Translations under genes and position numbers: made by a program | Notes under the pieces: model-generated | Databases searched by the model: none | What the model saw: the letters and a program-made list of their open reading frames with translations, nothing else | What the model was told of the DNA's origin: nothing | Assembly: GCA_947630005.1 (NCBI GenBank) | Contig: CANRGB010000006.1 | Coordinates: 1 to 49,348 of the forward strand | DNA length: 49,348 bases | Source of the DNA: an uncultured Lachnospiraceae bacterium | GTDB taxonomy: Bacteria; Bacillota; Clostridia; Lachnospirales; Lachnospiraceae | Direction: 5' to 3' | Part shown: positions 9,550 through 17,372 of the stretch, piece by piece | Layout: each line of letters begins with the position of its first letter | How positions within the stretch are numbered: position 1 is the first letter of the stretch

Positions 9550-10041
9550 ATGAGAGCGAATGGAACAGTTTTTAAATACGGCAGCAATGTGGATACCGAC
9601 GTGATTATCCCGGCCCGCTATCTGAACTCTTCGGATCCGTCGGAGCTGGCGCAGCACTGCATGGAGGATATCGACAAGGATTTTATCCATAAGGTAAAGA
9701 AAGGCGACATTATTGTCGCGGACAAGAATTTCGGCTGCGGATCCTCTCGGGAGCACGCGCCGATCGCGATCAAAGCGGCCGGCGTGAGCTGTGTGATCGC
9801 GGAGACGTTCGCGCGGATCTTTTACCGGAACGCGATCAACATCGGACTTCCGATCATAGAGTGCCCGGAAGCTTCCCGCGGAATTGAGAACGGTGATCAG
9901 GTGGAGGTCGATTTTGACAGCGGCATGATCTATAACCGGACAAAAGGAACGGAATTTAAGGGGCAGGCCTTCCCGGAATTCATGCAGAAGATTATCGCGG
10001 CGGAAGGGCTTGTAAATTATGTTAATTCAACAGGGATATAA
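9550..10041 (+). CDS. leuD: 3-isopropylmalate dehydratase small subunit
   Basis: The protein has 163 residues. It contributes the swivelling domain that completes the isopropylmalate isomerase active site. Typical motifs are [13 protein letters not shown] near the N-terminus and the loop [11 protein letters not shown], whose serine and arginine contact substrate. GGAGG lies 7-11 nt before the ATG, and coupling to leuC is close. LeuA and LeuB are not in the window. Confidence 0.96.
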   Translation: MRANGTVFKYGSNVDTDVIIPARYLNSSDPSELAQHCMEDIDKDFIHKVKKGDIIVADKNFGCGSSREHAPIAIKAAGVSCVIAETFARIFYRNAINIGLPIIECPEASRGIENGDQVEVDFDSGMIYNRTKGTEFKGQAFPEFMQKIIAAEGLVNYVNSTGI

Positions 10042-10085
10042 GTAACCAAAATATTTTCGCGATACAAATAAAATTGCAAACAAAC

Positions 10086-10115
10086 TTGACAAGTAAGTAA
10101 GTACAGGATTATAAT
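10086..10115 (+). promoter_or_regulatory. Strong SigA-type promoter for the opp operon
   Basis: TTGACA (10086-10091), an 18-nt spacer and a perfect TATAAT (10110-10115). The spacer contains three direct GTAA units (GTAAGTAAGTA), a possible operator. Confidence 0.8.
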
Positions 10116-10144
10116 CATTTGTAACAGAGAACATACGCATGTTT

Positions 10145-10185
10145 GGCGCAGAGGCCTGGATGAAGAGGTGATCTGCGCCATTTTT
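10145..10185 (+). terminator. Terminator-like hairpin in the opp leader (possible attenuator)
   Basis: GGCGCAGA (10145-10152) pairs with TCTGCGCC (10172-10179), followed by ATTTTTCG. It lies between the promoter at 10086-10115 and oppD, so transcription of the transporter must read through it. Attenuation is an inference; no known riboswitch was recognised. Confidence 0.5.
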
Positions 10186-10218
10186 CGTTATTGCCAGGCA
10201 AGGCAAAGTGAGGACTGT

Positions 10219-11229
10219 ATGGAAAATAAGCAAAAAGAGGAGATTCTTCTGGAGATAAAGGATCTGTCGATATCTTTTTTTAACAAGAGCGGCGAGGTGC
10301 AGGCGGTGCGGGGCATCAGCTATACGCTGAACAGAGGAGAGGTTCTCGGTATCGTGGGAGAATCCGGGAGCGGCAAGTCCGTCTCAAGCCACGGGATCCT
10401 CCGTCTGACTCCGTCGAGCGGAAAAGTAAAGAGCGGGGAAATTCTGTTCAAAGGGAAAGATATCCTGAAAATGTCAAAGCAGGAGCTCATGGATCTTAGA
10501 GGGAACCGGATCGCGATGATCTTTCAGGATCCCATGACGTCGCTCGACCCGCTTTTTACGGTCGGCTATCAGCTGAATGAAGCGCTGAAAAAACACACGG
10601 ACCTTACCAGAAAACAGAGAGAGAAGCGCATGATCGAACTGCTGGAGATGGTAGGGATCAACCAGCCGGAGCGCCGTATAAAGCAGTATCCGTATGAATT
10701 TTCCGGAGGCATGCGCCAGAGGGTCATGATCGCGATGGCTCTGTCGTGCGATCCGGAGCTTCTGATCGCGGATGAGCCGACGACCGCGCTGGATGTGACG
10801 ATTCAGGCGCAGATCATCGATCTTCTGAAGGAACTGAAGGACAAGCTTGGCATGGCGATCATATTTATCACGCATGATCTCGGCGTCGTGTCCGATATCT
10901 GTGATAAGATCATCGTCATGTACGCGGGCAGGATCGTGGAAGAGGGAAAGAGCAGACAGATTTTCTATGAGCGGCGGCATCCGTATACGGAGGGACTTCT
11001 CGCTTCCGTACCGGACATCGACAGCGATGTCAATGAAAAGCTCAGGCCGATCCGGGGAAATCCGCCTGACATGAGCTGTCTGAAGCCGGGGTGCGCGTTC
11101 GCCCCGCGGTGTGAATCCGCGATGAGCGTCTGCGTGCGGGAAGAGCCTCCTCAGATTGAAATCGACGATACGCACTGCGCGGCCTGCTGGAAGCTGGTGA
11201 GGGACGCGCTCGCCGGAACCAAAGCCTGA
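10219..11229 (+). CDS. oppD: Oligopeptide ABC transporter ATPase, OppD type
   Basis: The protein has 336 residues from ATG 10219, with GAGGA at 10210-10214. Walker A GESGSGKS, signature FSGGMRQRV and Walker B LLIADEPTTALD are all present. The C-terminus is the oligopeptide-type extension with a cysteine group (CLKPGCAFAPRC, CAAC) that in related OppD proteins holds an iron-sulfur cluster. It is the first gene of oppDFBCA and powers peptide import together with OppF. Given the wall-peptide genes downstream, murein peptides are the likely cargo (inference). Confidence 0.9.
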   Translation: MENKQKEEILLEIKDLSISFFNKSGEVQAVRGISYTLNRGEVLGIVGESGSGKSVSSHGILRLTPSSGKVKSGEILFKGKDILKMSKQELMDLRGNRIAMIFQDPMTSLDPLFTVGYQLNEALKKHTDLTRKQREKRMIELLEMVGINQPERRIKQYPYEFSGGMRQRVMIAMALSCDPELLIADEPTTALDVTIQAQIIDLLKELKDKLGMAIIFITHDLGVVSDICDKIIVMYAGRIVEEGKSRQIFYERRHPYTEGLLASVPDIDSDVNEKLRPIRGNPPDMSCLKPGCAFAPRCESAMSVCVREEPPQIEIDDTHCAACWKLVRDALAGTKA

Positions 11230-11369
11230 AAACCGCGCGCGGATGTGAGGGAACGCCGGAAGGAAAGGCGCCGGCCGAAACAGGCAGATCCCGCGGCGGA
11301 TCCGGCTTGTGAAAGCGCGGATGAATCAGGCATAAACATGAATGAATTAATGAATGAAGGGATTACCGT

Positions 11370-12368
11370 ATGGCTGATACAGTAGTACAGGACCAGAGGA
11401 CGGACGAAAAGGGAGACGTTCTGCTGGAGGTTAAAAATCTGAAAAAATATTTTCAGGTACGTACCGGTTTTATAAAAAAGACGGACCTGAAAGCTGTGGA
11501 CGACGTAAGCTTTTTTATCCGCCGCGGCGAGACCCTCGGCATCGTGGGCGAGAGCGGCTGCGGGAAAACGACGCTGGGCAGGACGATCCTGCGGCTTGAG
11601 GAGCCGACCGCCGGGGATATTCTCTATGAGGGGAAGTCGATTCTCGGCAAGGATATGCAGGAATACCGGAGAAAAATGCAGATTGTATTCCAGGACCCTT
11701 ACGCGTCTCTCGATCCCAGAAAGACGGTGGGGGATATCATCGGCGAGGCGATGGATATCCACAAACTCTGCGCGGACAAGACGGAACGGCGCGGCAGGAT
11801 CCTGGAGCTGATGCGGCTTGTCGGGCTGAACACGGAGTTCTACAACCGCTTCCCGCATGAGTTTTCGGGCGGGCAGCGCCAGAGGATCGGCATCGCGCGG
11901 GCGCTTGCGGTCCGGCCGGGCTTTATCGTCTGCGATGAACCGGTCTCGGCTCTGGATGTGTCGATCCAGGCGCAGATCATCAATATGCTGGAAGAACTGC
12001 AGGAGACGCAGAAGCTCACCTATCTGTTTATCGCGCATGACCTCGCGATTGTGAAGCACATCAGCACAAGGATCGGCGTGATGTACCTCGGACATATGGT
12101 GGAGCTGACAAGCAGCGCCGAGCTTTATTCCAATCCGCTTCATCCGTATACGCAGATGCTGCTGTCGGCGATCCCGATCGCGAATCCGGATGTGAGCGCC
12201 GCAAGGAAGAGGATCCGTCTGGAAGGCGAGATTCCAAGTCCGCTCGCGCCTCCTTCGGGCTGTCCGTTCCGCACGCGCTGTCCGAAGGCAAAACCCGGCT
12301 GCGCAGGAAGGATGCCGGCGCTTAAAGAAGTCAAAGACGGGCATTACGCAGCCTGCCATAACCTGTAA
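11370..12368 (+). CDS. oppF: Oligopeptide ABC transporter ATPase, OppF type
   Basis: The protein has 332 residues. Walker A is GESGCGKT, the signature is [15 protein letters not shown] and Walker B is [12 protein letters not shown]. The C-terminal peptide-transporter extension contains [14 protein letters not shown]. It is the second ATPase of the transporter. A 140-nt gap from oppD holds no recognised gene, and oppB follows after 11 nt. The start ATG 11370 has a GAAGGG site. Confidence 0.9.
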   Translation: MADTVVQDQRTDEKGDVLLEVKNLKKYFQVRTGFIKKTDLKAVDDVSFFIRRGETLGIVGESGCGKTTLGRTILRLEEPTAGDILYEGKSILGKDMQEYRRKMQIVFQDPYASLDPRKTVGDIIGEAMDIHKLCADKTERRGRILELMRLVGLNTEFYNRFPHEFSGGQRQRIGIARALAVRPGFIVCDEPVSALDVSIQAQIINMLEELQETQKLTYLFIAHDLAIVKHISTRIGVMYLGHMVELTSSAELYSNPLHPYTQMLLSAIPIANPDVSAARKRIRLEGEIPSPLAPPSGCPFRTRCPKAKPGCAGRMPALKEVKDGHYAACHNL

Positions 12369-12379
12369 AGGAGGTCAGT

Positions 12380-13300
12380 ATGCAGCTTTCAAGATATATC
12401 ATCAAGCGGATACTGCTGGCCGTCGTCAGCATTTTCGCGATTGTCACGATCACGTTCTTTCTGATGAATCTGATGCCCGGCGATCCGTTCATGTCGGAAA
12501 AAGCGACGGAGGAATCCCGCCAGAAGCTGATCGAAAAATACGGACTTGACCAGCCGATCTACATACAGTATGAAAAATATCTGAAAAATCTTGCCAAAGG
12601 AGATATGGGCACGAGCTATGTGCTGCAGAAAGGCCGCGAGGTGCGGACGATCATCTTTGAATCGTTTTCCGTATCCATGAAGCTCGGTATCCGCGCGCTG
12701 ATTCTCGCGGTCATTGCCGGGATCACGCTGGGATGCATCGCCGGTCTGACAAAGGACAGGCTGCCTGACGGCCTGGTGCGGATTTTCTCGTCCATTGGCA
12801 TATCCATGCCGAGCTATGTTGTCGCGGCGATTCTGATGATCGTCCTGGCGGTCTCATGGAACATTCTGCCGCTCAACTACAACAAGCCGGGCGGATGGAT
12901 CATGCCGATGCTCACGCTCGCGACGTATCCGACCTGTTATCTGACAAGACTTACGCGGGCAAGCATTCTGGAAGTCATGAATCAGGATTATTTAAGAACC
13001 GAGAGGGCAAAGGGAATGTCCGAGTTCGTCGTGGTGTTTATCCATGCGCTCAAAAACTCTCTGATCCCGGTTATTACGTATCTTGGGCCGCTGACGGCTT
13101 CGATCCTGACCGGAGGGTTTGTCGCCGAGAGCGTATTCAGTGTTCCGGGACTTGGCAGATATTTCGTGAGCTCCATCAGCGGGCGGGATTATACGATGAT
13201 CATGGGGATCACGATTTTCTATTCGACCCTGATCGTGCTCATGAATCTGATCTGTGATATTCTGTACAAGATTGTTGATCCAAGAATTAGTTTTGAGTAA
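12380..13300 (+). CDS. oppB: Oligopeptide ABC transporter permease, OppB/DppB type
   Basis: The protein has 306 residues with about six membrane segments. The N-terminal motif is that of DppB-type permeases (YIIKRILLAV, MPGDPF), and the cytoplasmic EAA loop is in RASILEVMNQDYLRTERAKG, where the ATPases dock. AAAGGAGG lies before the ATG. Confidence 0.92.
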   Translation: MQLSRYIIKRILLAVVSIFAIVTITFFLMNLMPGDPFMSEKATEESRQKLIEKYGLDQPIYIQYEKYLKNLAKGDMGTSYVLQKGREVRTIIFESFSVSMKLGIRALILAVIAGITLGCIAGLTKDRLPDGLVRIFSSIGISMPSYVVAAILMIVLAVSWNILPLNYNKPGGWIMPMLTLATYPTCYLTRLTRASILEVMNQDYLRTERAKGMSEFVVVFIHALKNSLIPVITYLGPLTASILTGGFVAESVFSVPGLGRYFVSSISGRDYTMIMGITIFYSTLIVLMNLICDILYKIVDPRISFE

Positions 13301-13311
13301 GGATGATGGGT

Positions 13312-14313
13312 ATGAAAATAAATGCGTTATCGATGCAGAATAAAATTTCACCGGATGATTTTGCCCCTCTTGGGAGTGATTTTTTCGGGGAGGAATCGCT
13401 GAATACGGAGGAAGTCGGCTACTGGAAAGCGAGCTGGCAGCGGCTGAAGGCAAACAAGATTGCGATGGCCGCTCTGGTGATCATCCTGGTTCTGATGTTC
13501 TTCGCCTTTGTCGGACCGATGCTCTCGCCGTATACGTATGACCAGCAGGTCAGGGGAGACGAGGCGATGTGGCCCTGCCTGAAGCATCCGTTCGGCACGG
13601 ACCGTATCGGCCGCGACCTGCTTGTGCGCTGCATGATCGGCACGAGGATCTCCATGCTGGTCGGTATCGTGTCCGCGGTGATCGTCATGATCGTGGGGAG
13701 CATCTACGGATCGATTTCCGGACTGATCGGCGGCAAGGTTGATATCGCGATGATGCGTCTTGTCGATATTGTCTATTCCATCCCGGAAATCCTGCTGATC
13801 GTCGTGATCAAGATGATCATCAGCGAACCGCTGGATACGCTGATCAACACGGTGCCTGCGTTTTACGGGCTGCGCCGGATCGGATCCGGACTGATCGCGA
13901 TCTTCATCGTGTACGGCTGCCTGTACTGGGTCGGCATGGCGCGTATCGTGCGCGGACAGATCCTGCAGCTGAAAAATCTGGAATATGTGACGGCGGCGAA
14001 CGCGCTCGGCTGTTCCAGAGGCAGGATGATCCGCGAGCATCTTCTCCCGAACTGTATCGGGCAGCTGATCGCGACCGTTATGCTGCAGATTCCGTCGGCG
14101 ATCTTTACGGAGGCGTTCCTCAGCTACATCGGAATCGGAGTCGCCGCGCCGATGGCAAGCCTTGGCTCCCTGACCTCCGAGGCGCTCAACGGCATCAATT
14201 CCAATCCGTACCGCGTCATATTTCCGGCGATCCTGATCAGTCTGATCATTCTGTCGTTCAATCTGTTCGGGGATGGCCTGCGCGACGCGCTTGATCCGAA
14301 GATGAAAAAATAA
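13312..14313 (+). CDS. oppC: Oligopeptide ABC transporter permease, OppC/DppC type
   Basis: The protein has 333 residues. ATG 13312 is taken because AAGGA (13299-13303) is 8 nt upstream; two earlier ATGs at 13303 and 13306 are too close to that site. It has the N-terminal cytoplasmic OppC tail, a first membrane helix near residue 55, the conserved HPFGTDRIGRDLL segment and the EAA loop ARIVRGQILQLKNLEYVTAA. It pairs with OppB to form the channel. Confidence 0.92.
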   Translation: MKINALSMQNKISPDDFAPLGSDFFGEESLNTEEVGYWKASWQRLKANKIAMAALVIILVLMFFAFVGPMLSPYTYDQQVRGDEAMWPCLKHPFGTDRIGRDLLVRCMIGTRISMLVGIVSAVIVMIVGSIYGSISGLIGGKVDIAMMRLVDIVYSIPEILLIVVIKMIISEPLDTLINTVPAFYGLRRIGSGLIAIFIVYGCLYWVGMARIVRGQILQLKNLEYVTAANALGCSRGRMIREHLLPNCIGQLIATVMLQIPSAIFTEAFLSYIGIGVAAPMASLGSLTSEALNGINSNPYRVIFPAILISLIILSFNLFGDGLRDALDPKMKK

Positions 14314-14319
14314 GAGAGG

Positions 14320-14386
14320 GAGAATACTGTCTGATGCAGTATATCTCTTCGGCGCGCGGGAGGGACAATGCTTTAAACCGCGTGCC
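14320..14386 (+). other. Two intercistronic hairpins before oppA
   Basis: GAGAATACTG (14320-14329) pairs with CAGTATATCTC (14337-14347), and GGCGCGCGG (14351-14359) pairs with CCGCGTGCC (14378-14386). Neither has a T tract. Such hairpins often stabilise mRNA and help express the binding protein above the permease genes. Confidence 0.5.
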
Positions 14387-14420
14387 GGAGTGCATATAAA
14401 TTTTTTAAGGAGGATTTACT

Positions 14421-16001
14421 ATGAGAAAACGTAACAAACTGGCTGCCGCGGCTCTGGTGCTTGCCATGACCGTGTCTTCTCTTCCGGTTACGGGTGTTTT
14501 TGCGGAAGAGGGAGGAAAATTTGAGATCTCCGTCACCGGCGGCGGCGAGGACAGCATGGTGCTCGATACGTCCGAGTGCGGCGCGCTGAACGGTCTTTCC
14601 GCATGCCGTCATCTGTTTGAGGGTCTGTACAAGCTGGATGCCAGCGGTGAGGTAGTACTCGGCCAGGCTGCTTCCGTGGAGACGAGCGAGGACGGTCTTG
14701 ACTGGACTTTCACGCTGAGAGACGACATCACATGGTCCGACGGACAGCCTGTCACCGCGCAGGACTTCATTTTCGGATTCAATGCTCTGAAAGAGGCGGC
14801 GCAAAGCTATGAGGCGCTTCTGTCTGATCTGACCAACCCGGACAATCCGTACGAAGCTCCGGACGACAAGACAGTCGTGATCCACCTGGCTTCCCCGACG
14901 GCGTTCCTTCCGTCTGTGCTCGCGTTCCCGCCGACTTACCCGATCCGGGAGGACTTCTACGGCGACGGCGAGACCTACGCGACAGATCCGGACAAGGCAG
15001 TCTACAACGGACCGTATGAGCTGACCGACTGGCAGCATCAGTCCGTGATGACGATGGAACTGCGCGACGACTACTATGACGCCGCGAACATTCAGGTTGA
15101 GAAGATCAACTGGTATCTCGTCACGGAAGAGCGGTCCGCTCTTGCGAGCTTCGAGAACGGCGAATATGTTTATTCCGATCTGATCCCGGATGAGGAAGTT
15201 GAGCGTATGGACGGCCAGGGCCTTCACTATGTGCCCGGCAACAACAACTACTGCATCATGTTCAACCTGAACCAGGATCCGGAGAAAGGCGGCACGGGCG
15301 CAGAGGCTCTTCAGGATGTCAACGTCCGCAAAGCTCTTGCTCTTGCGGTCGACCGTCAGCGTATCATGGATATCCGTGCCATGAACGACGAGCCGGGCAT
15401 CACGTACGCGAGCAGCGGCTACACGAACGCGGAAGGCGTGGACTTCACAGAGTATGCCGATCCGTGGCTCGATATAGACAACTATGAGGGCAACTGCGAA
15501 GAGGCGAAGCAGCTTCTTGCCGACGCGGGATATCCGGACGGCCAGGGCTTCCCGGTTCTGAAATACATCGTCAACAATGCGAGCCGCAAGGAAGTCGCCG
15601 AGATGGTGGCGAGCGACTGGAAGAACGTGCTCGGGATCGACGCGACAGTTGAGACGTCCGAGAACTTCTTCACCGACAGGGACGAGGGAAATTATGACGT
15701 TGCCTACTTCGGCTGGTTCATGGATTATGAGGATCTCTCCAACATGTACAGCTCCATGCTCAACTCCGATGCGTTCTGGGAGAGCGAAGAGTTCACAGCT
15801 GCCTACAACGCGGCGATCTCTACCTCTGATCAGGCGGAGCAGTGGGAGCACTACAAAGAGTGTGAGGCAGTCCTCGCAAAGGATCTTCCGGTATCGGTGC
15901 TCCTTCATTCGATGAACAAATATCTGTTCCACGATGATATGTACGACGGGCTGGTTTACAACTGCAGTATGTTCGTATTCACCTATCTGACACAGAAGTA
16001 A
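14421..16001 (+). CDS. oppA: Oligopeptide-binding protein (SBP family 5) without lipobox
   Basis: The protein has 526 residues. AGGAGG precedes the ATG. A signal peptide (MRKRNKLAAAALVLAM) ends in GVFA before EEGG, and no cysteine occurs there, so it lacks the lipoprotein anchor normal for Gram-positive binding proteins. The family-5 hallmarks include GLYKLDASGEVVLGQAA, WSDGQPVTAQDFIFGFN and VRKALALAVDRQRI. It captures peptides for OppBCDF. Neighbouring epimerase and NlpC/P60 genes suggest wall peptides as ligands. How it stays at the cell surface is unclear. Confidence 0.9.
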   Translation: MRKRNKLAAAALVLAMTVSSLPVTGVFAEEGGKFEISVTGGGEDSMVLDTSECGALNGLSACRHLFEGLYKLDASGEVVLGQAASVETSEDGLDWTFTLRDDITWSDGQPVTAQDFIFGFNALKEAAQSYEALLSDLTNPDNPYEAPDDKTVVIHLASPTAFLPSVLAFPPTYPIREDFYGDGETYATDPDKAVYNGPYELTDWQHQSVMTMELRDDYYDAANIQVEKINWYLVTEERSALASFENGEYVYSDLIPDEEVERMDGQGLHYVPGNNNYCIMFNLNQDPEKGGTGAEALQDVNVRKALALAVDRQRIMDIRAMNDEPGITYASSGYTNAEGVDFTEYADPWLDIDNYEGNCEEAKQLLADAGYPDGQGFPVLKYIVNNASRKEVAEMVASDWKNVLGIDATVETSENFFTDRDEGNYDVAYFGWFMDYEDLSNMYSSMLNSDAFWESEEFTAAYNAAISTSDQAEQWEHYKECEAVLAKDLPVSVLLHSMNKYLFHDDMYDGLVYNCSMFVFTYLTQK

Positions 16002-16068
16002 AGGCTGAGATACACGTGGCAATTTAACAGAAGCTGCTGCCGCTGACAAAGTGAACAGCAGCTCTGTG

Positions 16069-16145
16069 CCGCGGCAGTCAGGAATACCTTCGGGCGGACA
16101 CCTGAAAGGTTTTTCCGAAAGGATCCTGATCTGCCGCGGTTTTTC
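16069..16145 (+). terminator. Terminator after oppA
   Basis: CCGCGGCAG (16069-16077) pairs with CTGCCGCGG (16131-16139), extended by CAGGA/TCCTG, and is followed by TTTTTCTTTT. An internal ACCTT/AAAGGT pairing occupies the loop. Confidence 0.75.
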
Positions 16146-16160
16146 TTTTGCATGGATACG

Positions 16161-16195
16161 AAAAGGCAGCAGCGGTCTGTATTTGCTGCCTTTTT
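16161..16195 (+). terminator. Second terminator-like hairpin directly before the epimerase gene
   Basis: AAAAGGCAGCA (16161-16171) pairs with TGCTGCCTTTT (16184-16194), and the 3' arm itself forms the T run. It lies 20 nt before the epimerase start, so it either ends the opp transcript or controls read-through. Confidence 0.65.
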
Positions 16196-16214
16196 ACAGC
16201 ATATGGAGGAAATT

Positions 16215-17324
16215 ATGAAGATAAAGAGCATTTCGCTGGGCTATATCGACATACCGCTTGTGACTCCGTTTAAAACGGCTCTTCGGACGGTGAACAGCGT
16301 GAACGACCTGATTGTGAAAATCGAGACGGAGGACGGGATGTCCGGCTACGGCGAGGCGCCGCCGACGGCTGTGATCACAGGCGATACGAAGGAGTCGATC
16401 GAGGCGGCAGTCCGCGGCTATATCGCCCCGTCGATTCTTGGAATGGATCTCGATGAGATTGACGCGGTTATGGAAAAGATGGAAAAGAGCATCGCGAAAA
16501 ACACTTCCGCGAAAGCCGCGGTCGATATCGCGCTCTATGATCTGTACGCCAGGGAAAAAGGAATGCCGCTGTTCCGGATGCTCGCAAAAGGGGATTTGGG
16601 GCAGGCAAAGACGCGGCTTGAGACGGATCTGACGATCAGCGTCAACGATACGGAAGAGATGGTGCGCGACAGTCTCCGCGCGGTCGGACAGGGATTCCGG
16701 ATCCTCAAGGTAAAGGTCGGAAAAGGCGGCGCCAGGGACGTTGAGCGGATCCGTGAAATCCGAAGAGCTGTCGGCAGCGAGATTGTGATCCGCGTGGACG
16801 CCAATCAGGGCTGGACGAGGGAGGAAGCCGTGCGCACGATCCGGGCGATGGAAGACGCCGGTCTTGGGATCGAGCTTGTGGAGCAGCCGGTATCCGGCCA
16901 TGATTTCAAAGGACTGAAGTATGTGACAGGCCAGGTAAATACGCCGATCCTCGCGGACGAGGCGGTATTTTCTGTCGAAGATGCGGAGCGGATTATCGAG
17001 GAGCGCGCGGCGGATCTTCTCAACATCAAGCTTATGAAGACAGGCGGAATTCACAACGCTTTGAAAATCTGCGATCTCGCGCAGAAAAACGAGGTAAAAT
17101 GCATGATTGGCTGTATGCTTGAGAGCAAGGTGGCGGTCAGCGCGGGGGCTCACCTCGCGGCGGCGCGCAGCTGTGTCACGATGGCGGATCTGGACGGCCC
17201 GTCGCTTTGCAGCGCTGATCCGTATCAGGGAGGTCCTATATACCGCGGTCCGGATATTCTGCTGACCGAGGAGAGCGGAATCGGGATCACGATGGTTCCG
17301 GTTTCATTTGAAACATTGTCCTGA
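16215..17324 (+). CDS. Dipeptide epimerase (L-Ala-D/L-Glu epimerase, enolase superfamily)
   Basis: The protein has 369 residues from ATG 16215, with GGAGG at 16205-16209. It has the enolase-superfamily barrel with the muconate-lactonizing-type catalytic set: KxK (Lys165, Lys167), metal ligands Asp195 (VDANQGW), Glu223 (VEQPV) and Asp248 (LADEAVF), and Lys272 (NIKLMKTGG). Specificity marks of Ala-Glu epimerase are TPFKTALR (Arg24) and ADLDG (Asp325, Asp327), which bind the dipeptide ends. It interconverts L-Ala-D-Glu and L-Ala-L-Glu so that murein peptides can be digested. This is the role of YkfB, encoded beside a dipeptide transporter in Bacillus subtilis. No promoter was recognised, so read-through from opp is possible. 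Confidence 0.88.
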   Translation: MKIKSISLGYIDIPLVTPFKTALRTVNSVNDLIVKIETEDGMSGYGEAPPTAVITGDTKESIEAAVRGYIAPSILGMDLDEIDAVMEKMEKSIAKNTSAKAAVDIALYDLYAREKGMPLFRMLAKGDLGQAKTRLETDLTISVNDTEEMVRDSLRAVGQGFRILKVKVGKGGARDVERIREIRRAVGSEIVIRVDANQGWTREEAVRTIRAMEDAGLGIELVEQPVSGHDFKGLKYVTGQVNTPILADEAVFSVEDAERIIEERAADLLNIKLMKTGGIHNALKICDLAQKNEVKCMIGCMLESKVAVSAGAHLAAARSCVTMADLDGPSLCSADPYQGGPIYRGPDILLTEESGIGITMVPVSFETLS

Positions 17325-17372
17325 TTCCGGCAGGATCCTGCCGGGACGGGAAGATTTTGGAGGGTGAGAGAG

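Noticed and set aside
14373-16049. Minus-strand open frame opposite oppA
   Set aside because: Shadow frame; its protein is low-complexity Val/Arg/Leu sequence without motifs, while the plus strand encodes a recognisable binding protein.
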